Assembly (NCBI RefSeq): GCF_900091435.1
Contig: NZ_FMCS01000007.1
Coordinates: 310,001 to 374,000, forward strand
Origin: Micromonospora chaiyaphumensis
Lineage (GTDB): Bacteria; Actinomycetota; Actinomycetes; Mycobacteriales; Micromonosporaceae
DNA length: 64,000 nt
Direction: 5' to 3'
Part shown: piece by piece, positions 8,410 to 16,992 of the stretch
Numbering within the stretch: the first letter of the stretch is position 1
Layout: the number at the start of each line of letters is the position of its first letter
Program-made: the position numbers and the translations under genes
The notes under the pieces: generated by a model
What the model saw: only the letters and a program-made list of their open reading frames with translations
What the model was told of the DNA's origin: nothing
Databases searched by the model: none

Positions 8410-9305
8410 GCGCGCCCCTGCTGCTCACCCTCGGCCTGGCCGTGCTGATCGGGGTGAGCCTCGGGTTGCTCGGCGGCGGCGGGTCGATCCTCGCCGTTCC
8501 GCTGCTGGTGTACGTCGCCGGCCTGCCGGCCAAGGAGGCGATCGCCACCTCCCTGCTCGTCGTCGGCGCCACCAGCGCCGTCGGCGTACTGCCGCACGCC
8601 CGCGCCGGGCGGGTCCGCTGGCGTACCGGGCTGATCTTCGGCCTCGCCGGCATGACCGGCGCGTACGCCGGCGGCCGGCTCGCGGAGTTCGTCCCGGCCG
8701 GATTCCTGCTCACCGGCTTCGCGGTGATGATGCTGGCCACCGCGATCGCGATGATCCGGGGCCGGCGCGCCGCCGCGGGCCGGCCGGTGCCGCACGAGCT
8801 GCCGGTGTTCCGGGTGATCCTGGACGGGATCGTCGTCGGGCTGGTCACCGGCCTGGTCGGCGCGGGCGGCGGCTTCCTGGTGGTGCCCGCCCTGGCCCTG
8901 CTCGGCGGCCTGCCGATGCCGGTCGCCGTCGGCACCTCCCTGGTGGTCATCGCGATGAAGTCGTTCGCCGGCCTGGCCGGTTACCTCTCCACCGTGAGCA
9001 TCGACTGGGGCCTCGCACTCGCGGTGACCGCCGCCGCCATCATCGGCAGCACCCTCGGCGGTCGCGTCGCCGGGAAGATCCCCGCGGACCTCCTGCGCAA
9101 GTCGTTCGGTTGGTTCGTGGTGGTGATGGGCGTCTTCGTCCTCGCGCAGCAACTCCCTCCGATCGCGGGACTCGCCCTGGGAGCGTCCGCCGCAGCCGGT
9201 ACGGTCACCATGGCGGTGTGGGGCCGCCGGAGGAGGAGACACAGTGGACAGCAGCGCCTGGGACACCCGGTACGCGAGCACGCCGGGTCTGGTGTGGACC
9301 GCTGA
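8406..9305 (+). CDS. TSUP (TauE/SafE) family sulfur-anion transporter
   Basis: Integral membrane protein of 299 aa with about eight hydrophobic segments in two repeats, each opening with a Gly-rich family motif (SLGLLGGGGSILAVP near the start and GLVGAGGGFLVVP near 155). Family members move sulfite, thiosulfate or organosulfonates, which fits the oxidised products of the upstream dioxygenase. The start overlaps the rhodanese stop by 4 nt. The last 20 or so residues are Arg/Gly-rich, lie outside the membrane and are encoded in the overlap with the next gene, so they may be dispensable. Confidence 0.9.
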   Translation: MSAPLLLTLGLAVLIGVSLGLLGGGGSILAVPLLVYVAGLPAKEAIATSLLVVGATSAVGVLPHARAGRVRWRTGLIFGLAGMTGAYAGGRLAEFVPAGFLLTGFAVMMLATAIAMIRGRRAAAGRPVPHELPVFRVILDGIVVGLVTGLVGAGGGFLVVPALALLGGLPMPVAVGTSLVVIAMKSFAGLAGYLSTVSIDWGLALAVTAAAIIGSTLGGRVAGKIPADLLRKSFGWFVVVMGVFVLAQQLPPIAGLALGASAAAGTVTMAVWGRRRRRHSGQQRLGHPVREHAGSGVDR

Positions 9306-9849
9306 GCCGAACCGCTTCGTGGTGGAGTCGGTCTCCGGGCTGACACCCGGCGCTGCGCTGGACCTGGCCGCCGGTGAGGGACGCAACGCGGTCTGGCTGG
9401 CCGAGCAGGGCTGGCGGGTCACGGCGGTGGACTTCTCGCCGGTCGCCGTCGGCCGGGGGCGCGAACTGGCCGCAGGGCGCGACGTCGAGGTCGAGTGGCG
9501 GGTCGCCGACGTCACCGCGTACCGGCCGGTGCCGGGCAGCTACGACCTGGTGCTCATCAGCTACCTGCACCTGCCCGCCGACGACCTCGCCGGTGTGCTG
9601 GCCGCGGCCAAGCAGGCGCTGCGCCCCGGTGGCAGCCTCGTGGTCGTCGGCCACGACCTGGCGAACCTGACCGGCGGCACCGGCGGGCCGCAGGACCCGG
9701 CCGTGCTGCTCACCCCGGAAGCGGTGGTCGACGGGCTGGCCGGGCTGCACATCCGGCGGGCCGAGACCGCCCGGCGACCGGTGGCCACCACCGACGGCGG
9801 CACCGTCGACGCCCTCGACACGGTCGTCGTGGCGAGCCGCCCCGACTGA
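9244..9849 (+). CDS. class I SAM methyltransferase, TehB-like
   Basis: Methyltransferase of 201 aa resembling TehB / thiol-methyltransferase proteins: WDTRYAS near the start, motif I LDLAAGEGRNAVWLA, then TAVDFSP, and the post-motif region LRPGGSLVVVGHD. A GTG start with GGAGGAGGAG six bases upstream places it 62 nt inside the exporter gene in another frame, so it belongs to the sulfur operon. A role in methylating a sulfur, selenium or tellurium compound is an inference from that position. A clear paralogue lies at 17914-18567. Confidence 0.85.
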   Translation: MDSSAWDTRYASTPGLVWTAEPNRFVVESVSGLTPGAALDLAAGEGRNAVWLAEQGWRVTAVDFSPVAVGRGRELAAGRDVEVEWRVADVTAYRPVPGSYDLVLISYLHLPADDLAGVLAAAKQALRPGGSLVVVGHDLANLTGGTGGPQDPAVLLTPEAVVDGLAGLHIRRAETARRPVATTDGGTVDALDTVVVASRPD

Positions 9850-9865
9850 GCGGCGCCGCGGGCCG

Positions 9866-10879
9866 TCAGGGCCGCAGGATCAGCCGGATCGGGTTGCCCT
9901 CCTTGTCGTGCACCCGGCGCACCGCCTCCGGCGCGTCCGCCAGCGGCAGCACGTCGCTGACCGACGCGGACAGGTCGAGCCGGCCCAGCCCCGTGAGGGT
10001 CACCAACTGCCCGACGTGCTCGGCCTCGGAGCCGTAGTGGCCGAGCACCGCCTGCCGGTTGTAGGTGAACCGACTGTCCGACGGGATGCTGACCGGCTGG
10101 TTGGCGATGCCGGCGAGCACCAGACGGCCGTGCCGGCCGAGCACGGTCATGGCCTGCTCGCGGACCGCGTTGACGCCCGCGAAGTCGAAGGCCACGTCCA
10201 GCCCCCGGGTGCCGACCAGTTCGAGCACCGCGTCCTTGAAGCCGTCGTCCGCCGGGTCGAGGGCCACGTCCGCGCCGAGGGCGACCGCCCGGTCCCGGGC
10301 CGCCGGCAGCGGGTCCACGGCGATCACCGGGGCGGCGCCGACCAGCAGCAGCAACTGCACGGCGTGCGCGCCGAGGCCACCGACGCCCCACACGGCGGCC
10401 GCCTCCGCCGGCCGGACCCGGGCCGTCTCGGTCACCGCCGCCCACGGCGTGGAGACCGCGTCGGGGATGATGCAGGCCTGCTCGAAGGGGAGGAGATCGG
10501 GGACCGGGACCAGGGTGTCCTCGCGGGCCACGGCGTACTCGGCCCAGCCGCCGTCGTAGTCGACGCCGCGGGTGAGCACGAGGCCGAAGCGGTCCCGCTC
10601 CCCCGCCTGGAGCAGCACCCGCTGCCCCGGCTGCCAGCCCGTCACCCCATCCCCGAGCGCGTCCACCGTGCCCGCCACCTCGTGGCCGAGGGTCACCACG
10701 TCGCCGCCGAGGTACAGCGGGGTCAGGGTCCCGTCGATCAGGTGCACGTCCGACAGGCACACCCCGGCCGCGGCCACCCGGATCCGCACCTGCCCGCGTC
10801 CCGGTTCGGGCACCGGCACCGACTCCATCCGCAGCGCCCGCTCGGCCACGTGCAGCCGTCCGGCCAGCATCTCCGCCAC
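9866..10879 (-). CDS. zinc-type alcohol dehydrogenase (MDR family)
   Basis: Medium-chain NAD(P)-dependent dehydrogenase, 337 aa. Catalytic zinc ligands are Cys41 (AGVCLSDVH) and His66-Glu67 (LGHEVAG). The nucleotide-binding GVGGLG is near residue 165. The four-Cys structural-zinc loop found after about residue 90 in horse-liver-type enzymes is absent (the stretch reads LLQAGERDRFGL). Substrate unknown. The ATG is weakly supported by its surroundings; an internal Met at codon 4 is an alternative. Convergent with the methyltransferase upstream. Confidence 0.85.
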   Translation of the reverse strand: MAEMLAGRLHVAERALRMESVPVPEPGRGQVRIRVAAAGVCLSDVHLIDGTLTPLYLGGDVVTLGHEVAGTVDALGDGVTGWQPGQRVLLQAGERDRFGLVLTRGVDYDGGWAEYAVAREDTLVPVPDLLPFEQACIIPDAVSTPWAAVTETARVRPAEAAAVWGVGGLGAHAVQLLLLVGAAPVIAVDPLPAARDRAVALGADVALDPADDGFKDAVLELVGTRGLDVAFDFAGVNAVREQAMTVLGRHGRLVLAGIANQPVSIPSDSRFTYNRQAVLGHYGSEAEHVGQLVTLTGLGRLDLSASVSDVLPLADAPEAVRRVHDKEGNPIRLILRP

Positions 10880-11060
10880 GCTTGCTCCCCTCTCCGGCGT
10901 CCTCGACCCACCAGCCGCGCCGCTGGAGTCGCCGTCGGCGTACCCGTCGCGGGCCGGCCGATGCCGGCGAGCGCGGAAAAACGGCCGCGCCGCCCATATC
11001 CCCGGGCCGCCGCACGACCGGCCGGTAGCATCCGGTCACGGACCGGCGGAGAGGACACCC

Positions 11061-11774
11061 GTGGGCGCACGCTTCGAGGAACTGGCCTGGCGGGAGACGC
11101 CGATCGGCGAGATCAGCCTGCGCCGCCGCCGCGACCCGTCGCTCGACGTCGACGTGTACGAGGTGAAGCTCGACGACGAGTTCCTCATGTCCAGCCTCTT
11201 CCCGGTCGCGGAGATCGAACTCGCCCGGCTCGGGCTGGCCTCCCTTGCCGGCCGGGCGCTGGACGTCGTGGTGGGCGGGCTCGGCCTCGGCTACACGGCG
11301 CGCACCGCCCTGGAGGACCCCCGGGTGCGCTCGCTCGTGGTGGTCGAGGCGATCGAGGACGTGATCGACTGGCACCGGCGGGACCTGCTGCCGTTCGCCG
11401 CCGGGCTGGCCGCCGATTCCCGGACCCGGTTCGTCCGGGCGGACTTCTTCGCGGCGGTCGCGAGCGGCGTCGGGTTCGACCCCGAGGCGCCGGGGCGCCG
11501 GTTCGACGCGGTGCTGCTCGACGTGGACCACTCGCCGCGCCAGGTGCTGCACCCCAGCCACGCCGACTTCTACACCGTCGACGGGCTGCGTCGGCTGGCC
11601 GCGCTGCTCCAGCCGGACGGGGTGTTCGCGCTCTGGTCGAACGACCCGCCCGACGCGGCGTTCCAGCGGACGCTGACCGAGGTGTTCCCGACGTCGGTGG
11701 CGCACGTCGTCCGCTTCCCCAACCCGTTGCAGGGCCGGGAGGCCGCGAACACCGTCTACGTGGCCCGGCACTGA
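11061..11774 (+). CDS. spermidine-synthase-like protein
   Basis: Soluble 237-aa protein with the spermidine synthase/class I methyltransferase fold: motif I DVVVGGLGLGYTA, the acidic VVEAIEDVIDW, and DAVLLDVDHSP where polyamine synthases carry their D-x-D-x-x active-site loop. The N-terminal tetramerisation hairpin of genuine SpeE enzymes is short, and no SpeD lies nearby, so it could be a methyltransferase or orphan aminopropyltransferase. The GTG start follows GGAGAGGA. Confidence 0.75.
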   Translation: MGARFEELAWRETPIGEISLRRRRDPSLDVDVYEVKLDDEFLMSSLFPVAEIELARLGLASLAGRALDVVVGGLGLGYTARTALEDPRVRSLVVVEAIEDVIDWHRRDLLPFAAGLAADSRTRFVRADFFAAVASGVGFDPEAPGRRFDAVLLDVDHSPRQVLHPSHADFYTVDGLRRLAALLQPDGVFALWSNDPPDAAFQRTLTEVFPTSVAHVVRFPNPLQGREAANTVYVARH

Positions 11775-11845
11775 CCGGGCCCGGCGCGCATGGCGGGAGC
11801 CGGAGCGGGAAAGCGGGCGGCCCACCGTACTCCCGGGAGGACGAC

Positions 11846-12022
11846 ATGCGGGCGTTGCTCTGGATCGTCGGCGTCGTGGCCGCCGTGCTCATCCTGCTCG
11901 GGCTGCTGCTGGAGGCGGTGCGCTGGCTGCTCGTCATCGGCCTGATCGCGCTGGTCGTCCTCATCGTGCTGGCCTTCGTGCGGGGCCGCCGGGTCGTGCA
12001 GAGGGGCGCCCCACGCCGCTGA
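11846..12022 (+). CDS. small membrane protein
   Basis: A 58-aa protein made almost entirely of two hydrophobic helices (about 4-24 and 29-48) with an Arg-rich cytoplasmic tail (RGRRVVQRGAPRR). GGGAGG precedes the ATG. Similar small two-helix proteins are widespread in actinobacteria without known function. It stands alone between the spermidine-synthase-like gene and the fadD promoter region. Confidence 0.7.
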   Translation: MRALLWIVGVVAAVLILLGLLLEAVRWLLVIGLIALVVLIVLAFVRGRRVVQRGAPRR

Positions 12023-12052
12023 CCCGCCTCCGCCGTGTGACGAACTCAGCAA

Positions 12053-12091
12053 GTTACCGGGCCGTAGGTTACCGGGCGGTTAAGTTAGGCT
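12053..12091 (+). promoter_or_regulatory. putative promoter/operator upstream of acyl-CoA ligase gene
   Basis: GTTACCGGGC occurs twice in direct orientation (12053-12062 and 12068-12077) and is followed by TAGGCT at 12086-12091, a plausible -10 box 35 nt before the ligase start. The second repeat extends to TTACCGGGCGGTTAA, which is close to an inverted repeat, as bound by TetR-type fatty-acid regulators. No regulator gene lies beside it. Confidence 0.5.
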
Positions 12092-12125
12092 GAGGGCCGT
12101 CATCCGGCAGCGAGGAGAGACGGCG

Positions 12126-13805
12126 ATGGACGCGATCGCGCAGCGGCCCTGGACGCGCAGCTACGCCCCGGGCGTACCGGCCGAGATCGCGGAGCCGACC
12201 GGCTCGCTGGTCGACCTGCTCACCGACGCCGCCCGCCGGTTCGGGCCCCGCGTCGCGCTCGACTTCTACGGCGCCACCACCACCTACGCCGGCCTCGCCG
12301 ACCAGGTGGCCCGCGCCGCCGAGGCGCTGCGCCGGCTCGGCGTCGGCACGGGCGACCGGGTCGCGCTGGTGCTGCCGAACTGCCCGCAGCACGTGGTCGC
12401 CTTCTACGCGGTGCTCCGCCTCGGCGCCGTGGTGGTCGAGCACAACCCGCTCTACACGGCCGACGAGCTGGCCCACCAGCTCACCGACCACGGCGCCCGG
12501 GTGGCCGTGGTGTGGGACAAGGTCGCGCCGCTGGTCGCCGGGCGGGGCGCGGTCGAGACGGTGGTGGCCGTCGACCTGACCGGGGCGCTGCCCCGGCTCA
12601 AGCGCTGGGCGCTGCGGCTGCCGCTGCCCAAGGTCCGTGCCGCACGGGCCGCCATGACCGCCCCGGCCCCCGACACCCTCTCCTGGTCGGCGCTGGTCTC
12701 CGGGGCCGCCCCGCTGGCCGCCGACCACCCCGCGCCCCGGCCCACCGACGTCGCGCTGCTCCAGTACACCGGCGGCACCACCGGTGTCCCGAAGGGCGCC
12801 GTGCTGACCCACCGCAACCTGCGGGCCAACGCCGCGCAGGGCCGGGCCTGGGTGCCGGGTCTCCGCGACGGCGCCGAGACGGTGTACGCGGTGCTGCCGC
12901 TGTTCCACGCCTACGGGCTGACGCTCTGCCTCACCTTCGCGGTGAGCATCGGCGCCACCCTGGTGCTCTTCCCCCGCTTCGACGTCGACCAGGTGCTCGA
13001 CGCGGCACGCCGCCGCCCGCCGACCTTCCTGCCCGCCGTCCCGCCGATCTACGCGCGGCTCGCCACCGCGGCCCGGGAACGCGGCGTCGACCTCACCTCA
13101 GTCCGGTACGCCATCTCCGGCGCCATGGCGCTCCCGCCGGCCACCGTGGACCTGTGGGAGTCGGTGACCGGCGGCCTGCTGGTCGAGGGCTACGGGATGA
13201 CCGAGACCTCCCCGATCACCCTGGGCAACCCGGTCGCGTCGACCCGGCGGCCCGGCACGGTCGGGGTGCCGTTCCCCTCCACCGAGGTGCGCCTCGTCGA
13301 CCCGGAGGACCCGACCCGGGACCGCGCCCCCGGCGAGGCGGGCGAGCTGCTGGTCCGCGGCCCGCAGGTGTTCGCCGGCTACTGGAACCGCCCCGACGAG
13401 ACGGCCCGGGTGCTGCTGCCCGGCGGCTGGCTGCGCACCGGCGACGTGGTCACCATGGACGCCGACGGCTTCGTCACCGTGGTCGACCGGATCAAGGAGC
13501 TGATCATCACGGGCGGGTTCAACGTCTACCCGTCCGAGGTGGAGGAGGCGCTGCTCCGGATCCCCGGCGTCCGCGAGGCCGCCGCGGTCGGCGTGCCCGG
13601 CGGGGACGGCGAGCAGGTGGTCGCCGCCGTGGTGCTGGACCCGGGCGTGGGCGCCGGCCCGGACTCGGTCCGCTCGGCCTGCCGCCAGCACCTGGCCGGC
13701 TACAAGGTGCCGCGCCGGGTGGTGGTCGTCGAGGAGCTGCCTCGCTCGCAGATCGGCAAGGTCCTCCGCCGCGAGGTCCGCGACCGCCTGCTCGCCGAGG
13801 GCTGA
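12126..13805 (+). CDS. long-chain fatty-acid-CoA ligase (FadD-like)
   Basis: ATP-dependent acyl-CoA synthetase of the ANL superfamily, 559 aa, a full-length size. Core motifs in order: the phosphate loop YTGGTTGVPKG near 215, EGYGMTETSP near 355, TGD near 438, the hinge ITGGFNVYPSEVEE near 462, and the catalytic Lys in SQIGKVLRRE near 543. It activates fatty acids for beta-oxidation or lipid synthesis in the cytoplasm. The ATG follows GAGGAGA. The upstream repeat/-10 region suggests its own regulated promoter. Confidence 0.92.
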   Translation: MDAIAQRPWTRSYAPGVPAEIAEPTGSLVDLLTDAARRFGPRVALDFYGATTTYAGLADQVARAAEALRRLGVGTGDRVALVLPNCPQHVVAFYAVLRLGAVVVEHNPLYTADELAHQLTDHGARVAVVWDKVAPLVAGRGAVETVVAVDLTGALPRLKRWALRLPLPKVRAARAAMTAPAPDTLSWSALVSGAAPLAADHPAPRPTDVALLQYTGGTTGVPKGAVLTHRNLRANAAQGRAWVPGLRDGAETVYAVLPLFHAYGLTLCLTFAVSIGATLVLFPRFDVDQVLDAARRRPPTFLPAVPPIYARLATAARERGVDLTSVRYAISGAMALPPATVDLWESVTGGLLVEGYGMTETSPITLGNPVASTRRPGTVGVPFPSTEVRLVDPEDPTRDRAPGEAGELLVRGPQVFAGYWNRPDETARVLLPGGWLRTGDVVTMDADGFVTVVDRIKELIITGGFNVYPSEVEEALLRIPGVREAAAVGVPGGDGEQVVAAVVLDPGVGAGPDSVRSACRQHLAGYKVPRRVVVVEELPRSQIGKVLRREVRDRLLAEG

Positions 13806-13824
13806 GCCCGAGCGATCCGGCACG

Positions 13825-14400
13825 TCACCGGGGTGGTGGCTCCGGAGCCGTCAGACGAATCGCGTTCGCCACCTCGCTCAGGTCGTTGTCCAACTGGTGA
13901 TCGCGCCCGGGCAGCCGGTGCAGCCGTGCCTGCGGGATGGCGCGGGCGTACAGGTCGGCGTGCGACGGTGGGGCGGTCTCGTCCCGGAGGCCGTGGAACA
14001 CGTGCACCGGCACGCCGTGCGGGAGCCGCGCACCGAGGTCGGGCGGCAACTCGAACTCCTCGCCGGGCCAGCCGTCCGCACCGACGAACGGGGCGGCGAT
14101 CAGTACGATCGCCCTGAGTGCCCGCTCCGGTGGGCGCTCGGCGAGCGCGTGGACGAGGATCGTCGCGCCCACCGAGTGCCCGGCGACGACCGCGCCGTCG
14201 TCCAGGGCCGCCAGCTCCCGCCGCAGCGCCGGGCCCCACCTGGCGTAGCTCGGATCGTCCTCGTCGGGCATGCGCGGGTAGCGGACCTCGTACCCGTTCC
14301 CCAGCTCGCGCCTCAGGCTGTCGGACAGCTTGTCGTCCCACTCGTCGTGCGCGCCCGCGCCGCCGCCCTGGATGAACAGGACCTGCCGGTTTCCTGTCAT
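13825..14400 (-). CDS. alpha/beta hydrolase
   Basis: Serine hydrolase of 191 aa with the single-domain alpha/beta fold. The nucleophile elbow is AGHSVGATI (Ser about residue 95), the acidic residue is probably the Asp in HGLRDET, and the catalytic His lies in GRDHQLDND near the end. The N-terminus VLFIQGGGAGAHDEW provides the oxyanion loop. Substrate unknown; the size resembles the RBBP9/YdeN group. The start is the only ATG that keeps the first strand; no strong ribosome site is visible. Confidence 0.85.
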   Translation of the reverse strand: MTGNRQVLFIQGGGAGAHDEWDDKLSDSLRRELGNGYEVRYPRMPDEDDPSYARWGPALRRELAALDDGAVVAGHSVGATILVHALAERPPERALRAIVLIAAPFVGADGWPGEEFELPPDLGARLPHGVPVHVFHGLRDETAPPSHADLYARAIPQARLHRLPGRDHQLDNDLSEVANAIRLTAPEPPPR

Positions 14401-14496
14401 GACGAGAAGGTTAGAGCGGCAGAGCCCCCAGTAGGCGGCGTGCGGTGACAGATTCCCGGCGGGCGCCGGGGGCGGACGGCTGCGTAGGGTGGGAAC

Positions 14497-15588
14497 GTGG
14501 TCGATCGTCGCCGGGTCATGAACTTCCGCGTCCGGGCGCAGCAGCTCGACCGGGCCGAGGGCACGCTCGCGGACACCGCCGTGCTCGACATCGGGGTGCA
14601 GGACACCGGCCCGGACGGTGGCCGGTGGGCCCTGGCCGTACGCGGGGTCGACGTGACGGCGCTGTCCGGCGAGGAGCTGGTCCTGCTCTGGACGGTCCGC
14701 GGCGCGCCACACCTCTACCGCCGCGCCGACGTGGCGGAGGTGGCCGCCGCGGTCGAGCCGTTCTCCGACGCCGACGCGGGCAAGCGCATCTACGACGCCG
14801 CCAAGCCGTTGAAGGCGGCCGGGATCGGGAACCTGGCCGCCCTCGACGAGGTGGCCGCCCGGATGCGCGCCGTCGTCCGCCGGCCGACCGTCAAGGGGGA
14901 CGTCTCCGGCCGCCTGGCCGAGCTGCTGCCCGAGCCGTACCTGCGGTTCTGCCGGCCGTGCGACGCCACCCACCTCTACGAGATGCCGTTCCGGCTGGCC
15001 GCCGTACGGGCCGGGCTGGAGCTGCGGCTCGACACGTCGCCGCCGGTCCTGGAGCGCATCGCCGGGTTCGCGAGGGCGGCCGCGCCGGGCGACCGGTTCG
15101 ACCTGATCCGCGCGTACCTGCGGCTGCTCGGGCCGGCCACCCCCAAGCACGTCGCCGGCTACCTCGACGCCCCGGTCAAGGAGGTCAAGGCGCACTGGCC
15201 GGAGGACGTCGTCGAGGTGGCGGTCGACGGCGAGACGCGCTCGCTGCTGGCCGCGGACGAGCCGGCGCTGGAGTCGGCCGACGCTCCGGCCACCCGCCTG
15301 CTCGGCCCGTTCGACCTGCTCCTGCAGGCCAAGGACCGGGAAACCGTGGTGCCGGACCCGGCCCGCGCCAAGGAGTTGTGGCCGGTGCTGGGCCGCCCCG
15401 GCGCCGTCCTGGTCGACGGTGAACTGGTCGGCACCTGGCGCCCGCGTAGATCGGGCAGGGCGGTGAAGCTCGCCGTCCAGCCCTGGCGGAAGCTGTCCGA
15501 CGCCCGGCGCACGGCGATCGTCGAACAGGCCGAGCGGCTCGCCGCGTACCGTGGCCTCGCCCTCGCCGGCGTCGAGTTCGCCGACTGA
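14497..15588 (+). CDS. winged-helix protein, AlkZ/YcaQ-like family
   Basis: A 363-aa member of the HTH_42 (winged-helix, PF06224) family, which includes the DNA glycosylases AlkZ and YcaQ that unhook crosslinks or resist azinomycin. Family-type features are the N-terminal RVRAQQLDR, the WTVRGAPHLYRR segment where glycosylases carry their catalytic Q-x-Q/Q-x-D motif, and the C-terminal GRPGAVLVDGELVGTWRPR domain. The W-T-V-R-G-A-P-H version lacks a clear catalytic Gln pair, so glycosylase activity is uncertain. GTG start, chosen because VMNFRVRAQQ must be included. Confidence 0.75.
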   Translation: MVDRRRVMNFRVRAQQLDRAEGTLADTAVLDIGVQDTGPDGGRWALAVRGVDVTALSGEELVLLWTVRGAPHLYRRADVAEVAAAVEPFSDADAGKRIYDAAKPLKAAGIGNLAALDEVAARMRAVVRRPTVKGDVSGRLAELLPEPYLRFCRPCDATHLYEMPFRLAAVRAGLELRLDTSPPVLERIAGFARAAAPGDRFDLIRAYLRLLGPATPKHVAGYLDAPVKEVKAHWPEDVVEVAVDGETRSLLAADEPALESADAPATRLLGPFDLLLQAKDRETVVPDPARAKELWPVLGRPGAVLVDGELVGTWRPRRSGRAVKLAVQPWRKLSDARRTAIVEQAERLAAYRGLALAGVEFAD

Positions 15589-15644
15589 CGAGCCGACCGC
15601 GCAAATCGGTGGCGCGACCGCCGCCCGGTCGCCAGGATCGGCCC

Positions 15645-16286
15645 GTGCTCTCCGACCTGTGGCCCCTGTACGGCCTCACCATCGTCACGTCACGGCTTGA
15701 GCTCCGCCTGCCCCGGGAGGAGGAACTGGCGGAGCTGGCCCGCCTCGCGGGCCGGGGCGTGCACCGCCCGGACGAGCGTCCGTTCCTGACGCCGTGGACC
15801 GACGGCGGCCCCGAGGATCGGGCGCGCTCCGTCCTGCAGGGACACTGGGGCCGACTCGGCGACTGGACCGTGGCGGCGTGGGCGCTGGGTCTCGGGGTCT
15901 TCCGTCACGGCGACCCGCTCGGCGTGGTCACGCTGCGCGGGCGGGACTTCCCCGTGGTCCGGGAGGTCACGACCTCGTCGTGGCTGGGCCTCGCCCACCA
16001 GGGCCAGGGCTACGGCACCGAGGCGCGGCTCGGCGCGCTCACGCTGGCCTTCGACCACCTCGGCGCGCGGGCCGCGCGCACCGAGGTGTTCCAGGACAAC
16101 CACGCCTCCCAGGGCGTGTCCCGCAAGCTCGGCTACGAGCACGACGGCATCTCGGTCGACGCCCGCGGCGACGAGGCCCTCGTCTCCGACCGCCTACGGC
16201 TCACCCGGGAGCGGTGGAGCCGGCAGCAGCGGCCTACGGTGCGGGTGGACGGGATGGCGGCCTGCCGGCCGATGTTCGGCATCTGA
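15645..16286 (+). CDS. GNAT family N-acetyltransferase
   Basis: Acetyltransferase of 213 aa in the RimJ/RimL branch: TSRLELRLPREEEL at the N-terminus, the acetyl-CoA loop SSWLGLAHQGQGYGTEA (Q-x-x-G-x-G/A) in the middle and NHASQGVSRKLGYEHDG near the end. Substrate unknown. The GTG at 15645 with AGGA eight bases upstream is preferred over another GTG at 15609 because the latter adds only Pro/Arg-rich residues. Confidence 0.82.
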   Translation: MLSDLWPLYGLTIVTSRLELRLPREEELAELARLAGRGVHRPDERPFLTPWTDGGPEDRARSVLQGHWGRLGDWTVAAWALGLGVFRHGDPLGVVTLRGRDFPVVREVTTSSWLGLAHQGQGYGTEARLGALTLAFDHLGARAARTEVFQDNHASQGVSRKLGYEHDGISVDARGDEALVSDRLRLTRERWSRQQRPTVRVDGMAACRPMFGI

Positions 16287-16350
16287 CAGGATCAGGCGCC
16301 AGCTCTCCCGGGCACGGCCGCACGCCGGCGACAGCGATCGGAGCAGGACG

Positions 16351-16980
16351 ATGAGCCGGAGTAGCCGGACCCGGAGCGGCGGCAGGGCCCGGGCGGACCG
16401 GGAGGCACCGCCACCCGCCCCGGCCGTGGAGCGCAGGATTCCGTGGATCATCCTGGTTCTCGTTCTGGTGCTCGTGCTCGACGGCTTCTCCCGCCACTGG
16501 GTGTCCCGATGGACGCAGGATCCGTCACCGGCCTGGGCGCAGACCTCGTTGCTGGGTGCCGGGCTGCTGGGACTCCTGGGGCTCCTGCACGCACTGATCG
16601 GTGTCCAGCTCCTGGCCGCGGAGGTCGGCGAGGAGCCCGGTTCCCGGCTGACCCTGCGCGCGGTCGCCGAACGGGCGATCGGCCACACCGGCCTGGGCAC
16701 CTTCGTCGGCACCCTGCTGGCATTGTTCGCCGCGGACTCGCTTCCCGCGGGACTGAAGTTGTCCAGTCTCGTCAGCGACCTCGCCACGGTGGGCGGCATC
16801 CTGGGGCTCGCGTCACTGTTCCCGCATCACGTCCTGGTGACGTACCGGTCGCTCCGCCGCCTGCGGCTGGCCCGGCCGGGCCGGTGGCTCAGAGCGCAGA
16901 TGACACTCGGCGTCGTGGACACCCTGATCCTCTACAAGCTGCTCTTCCTGTTGCCGGCCGCGCTGGCGGCCTTCTCCTGA
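16351..16980 (+). CDS. membrane protein of unknown function
   Basis: 209 aa with a charged N-terminal tail (about 1-28), a strongly hydrophobic helix (IPWIILVLVLVLVLD, 30-44), then three to four more probable membrane segments (about 66-85, 112-128, 145-162, 185-205). No recognisable domain. The ATG follows GGAGCAGGACG. It is convergent with the SnoaL-like gene and 64 nt downstream of the acetyltransferase, so the two may be co-transcribed. Confidence 0.65.
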   Translation: MSRSSRTRSGGRARADREAPPPAPAVERRIPWIILVLVLVLVLDGFSRHWVSRWTQDPSPAWAQTSLLGAGLLGLLGLLHALIGVQLLAAEVGEEPGSRLTLRAVAERAIGHTGLGTFVGTLLALFAADSLPAGLKLSSLVSDLATVGGILGLASLFPHHVLVTYRSLRRLRLARPGRWLRAQMTLGVVDTLILYKLLFLLPAALAAFS

Positions 16981-16992
16981 CGGCCAGGGCGC

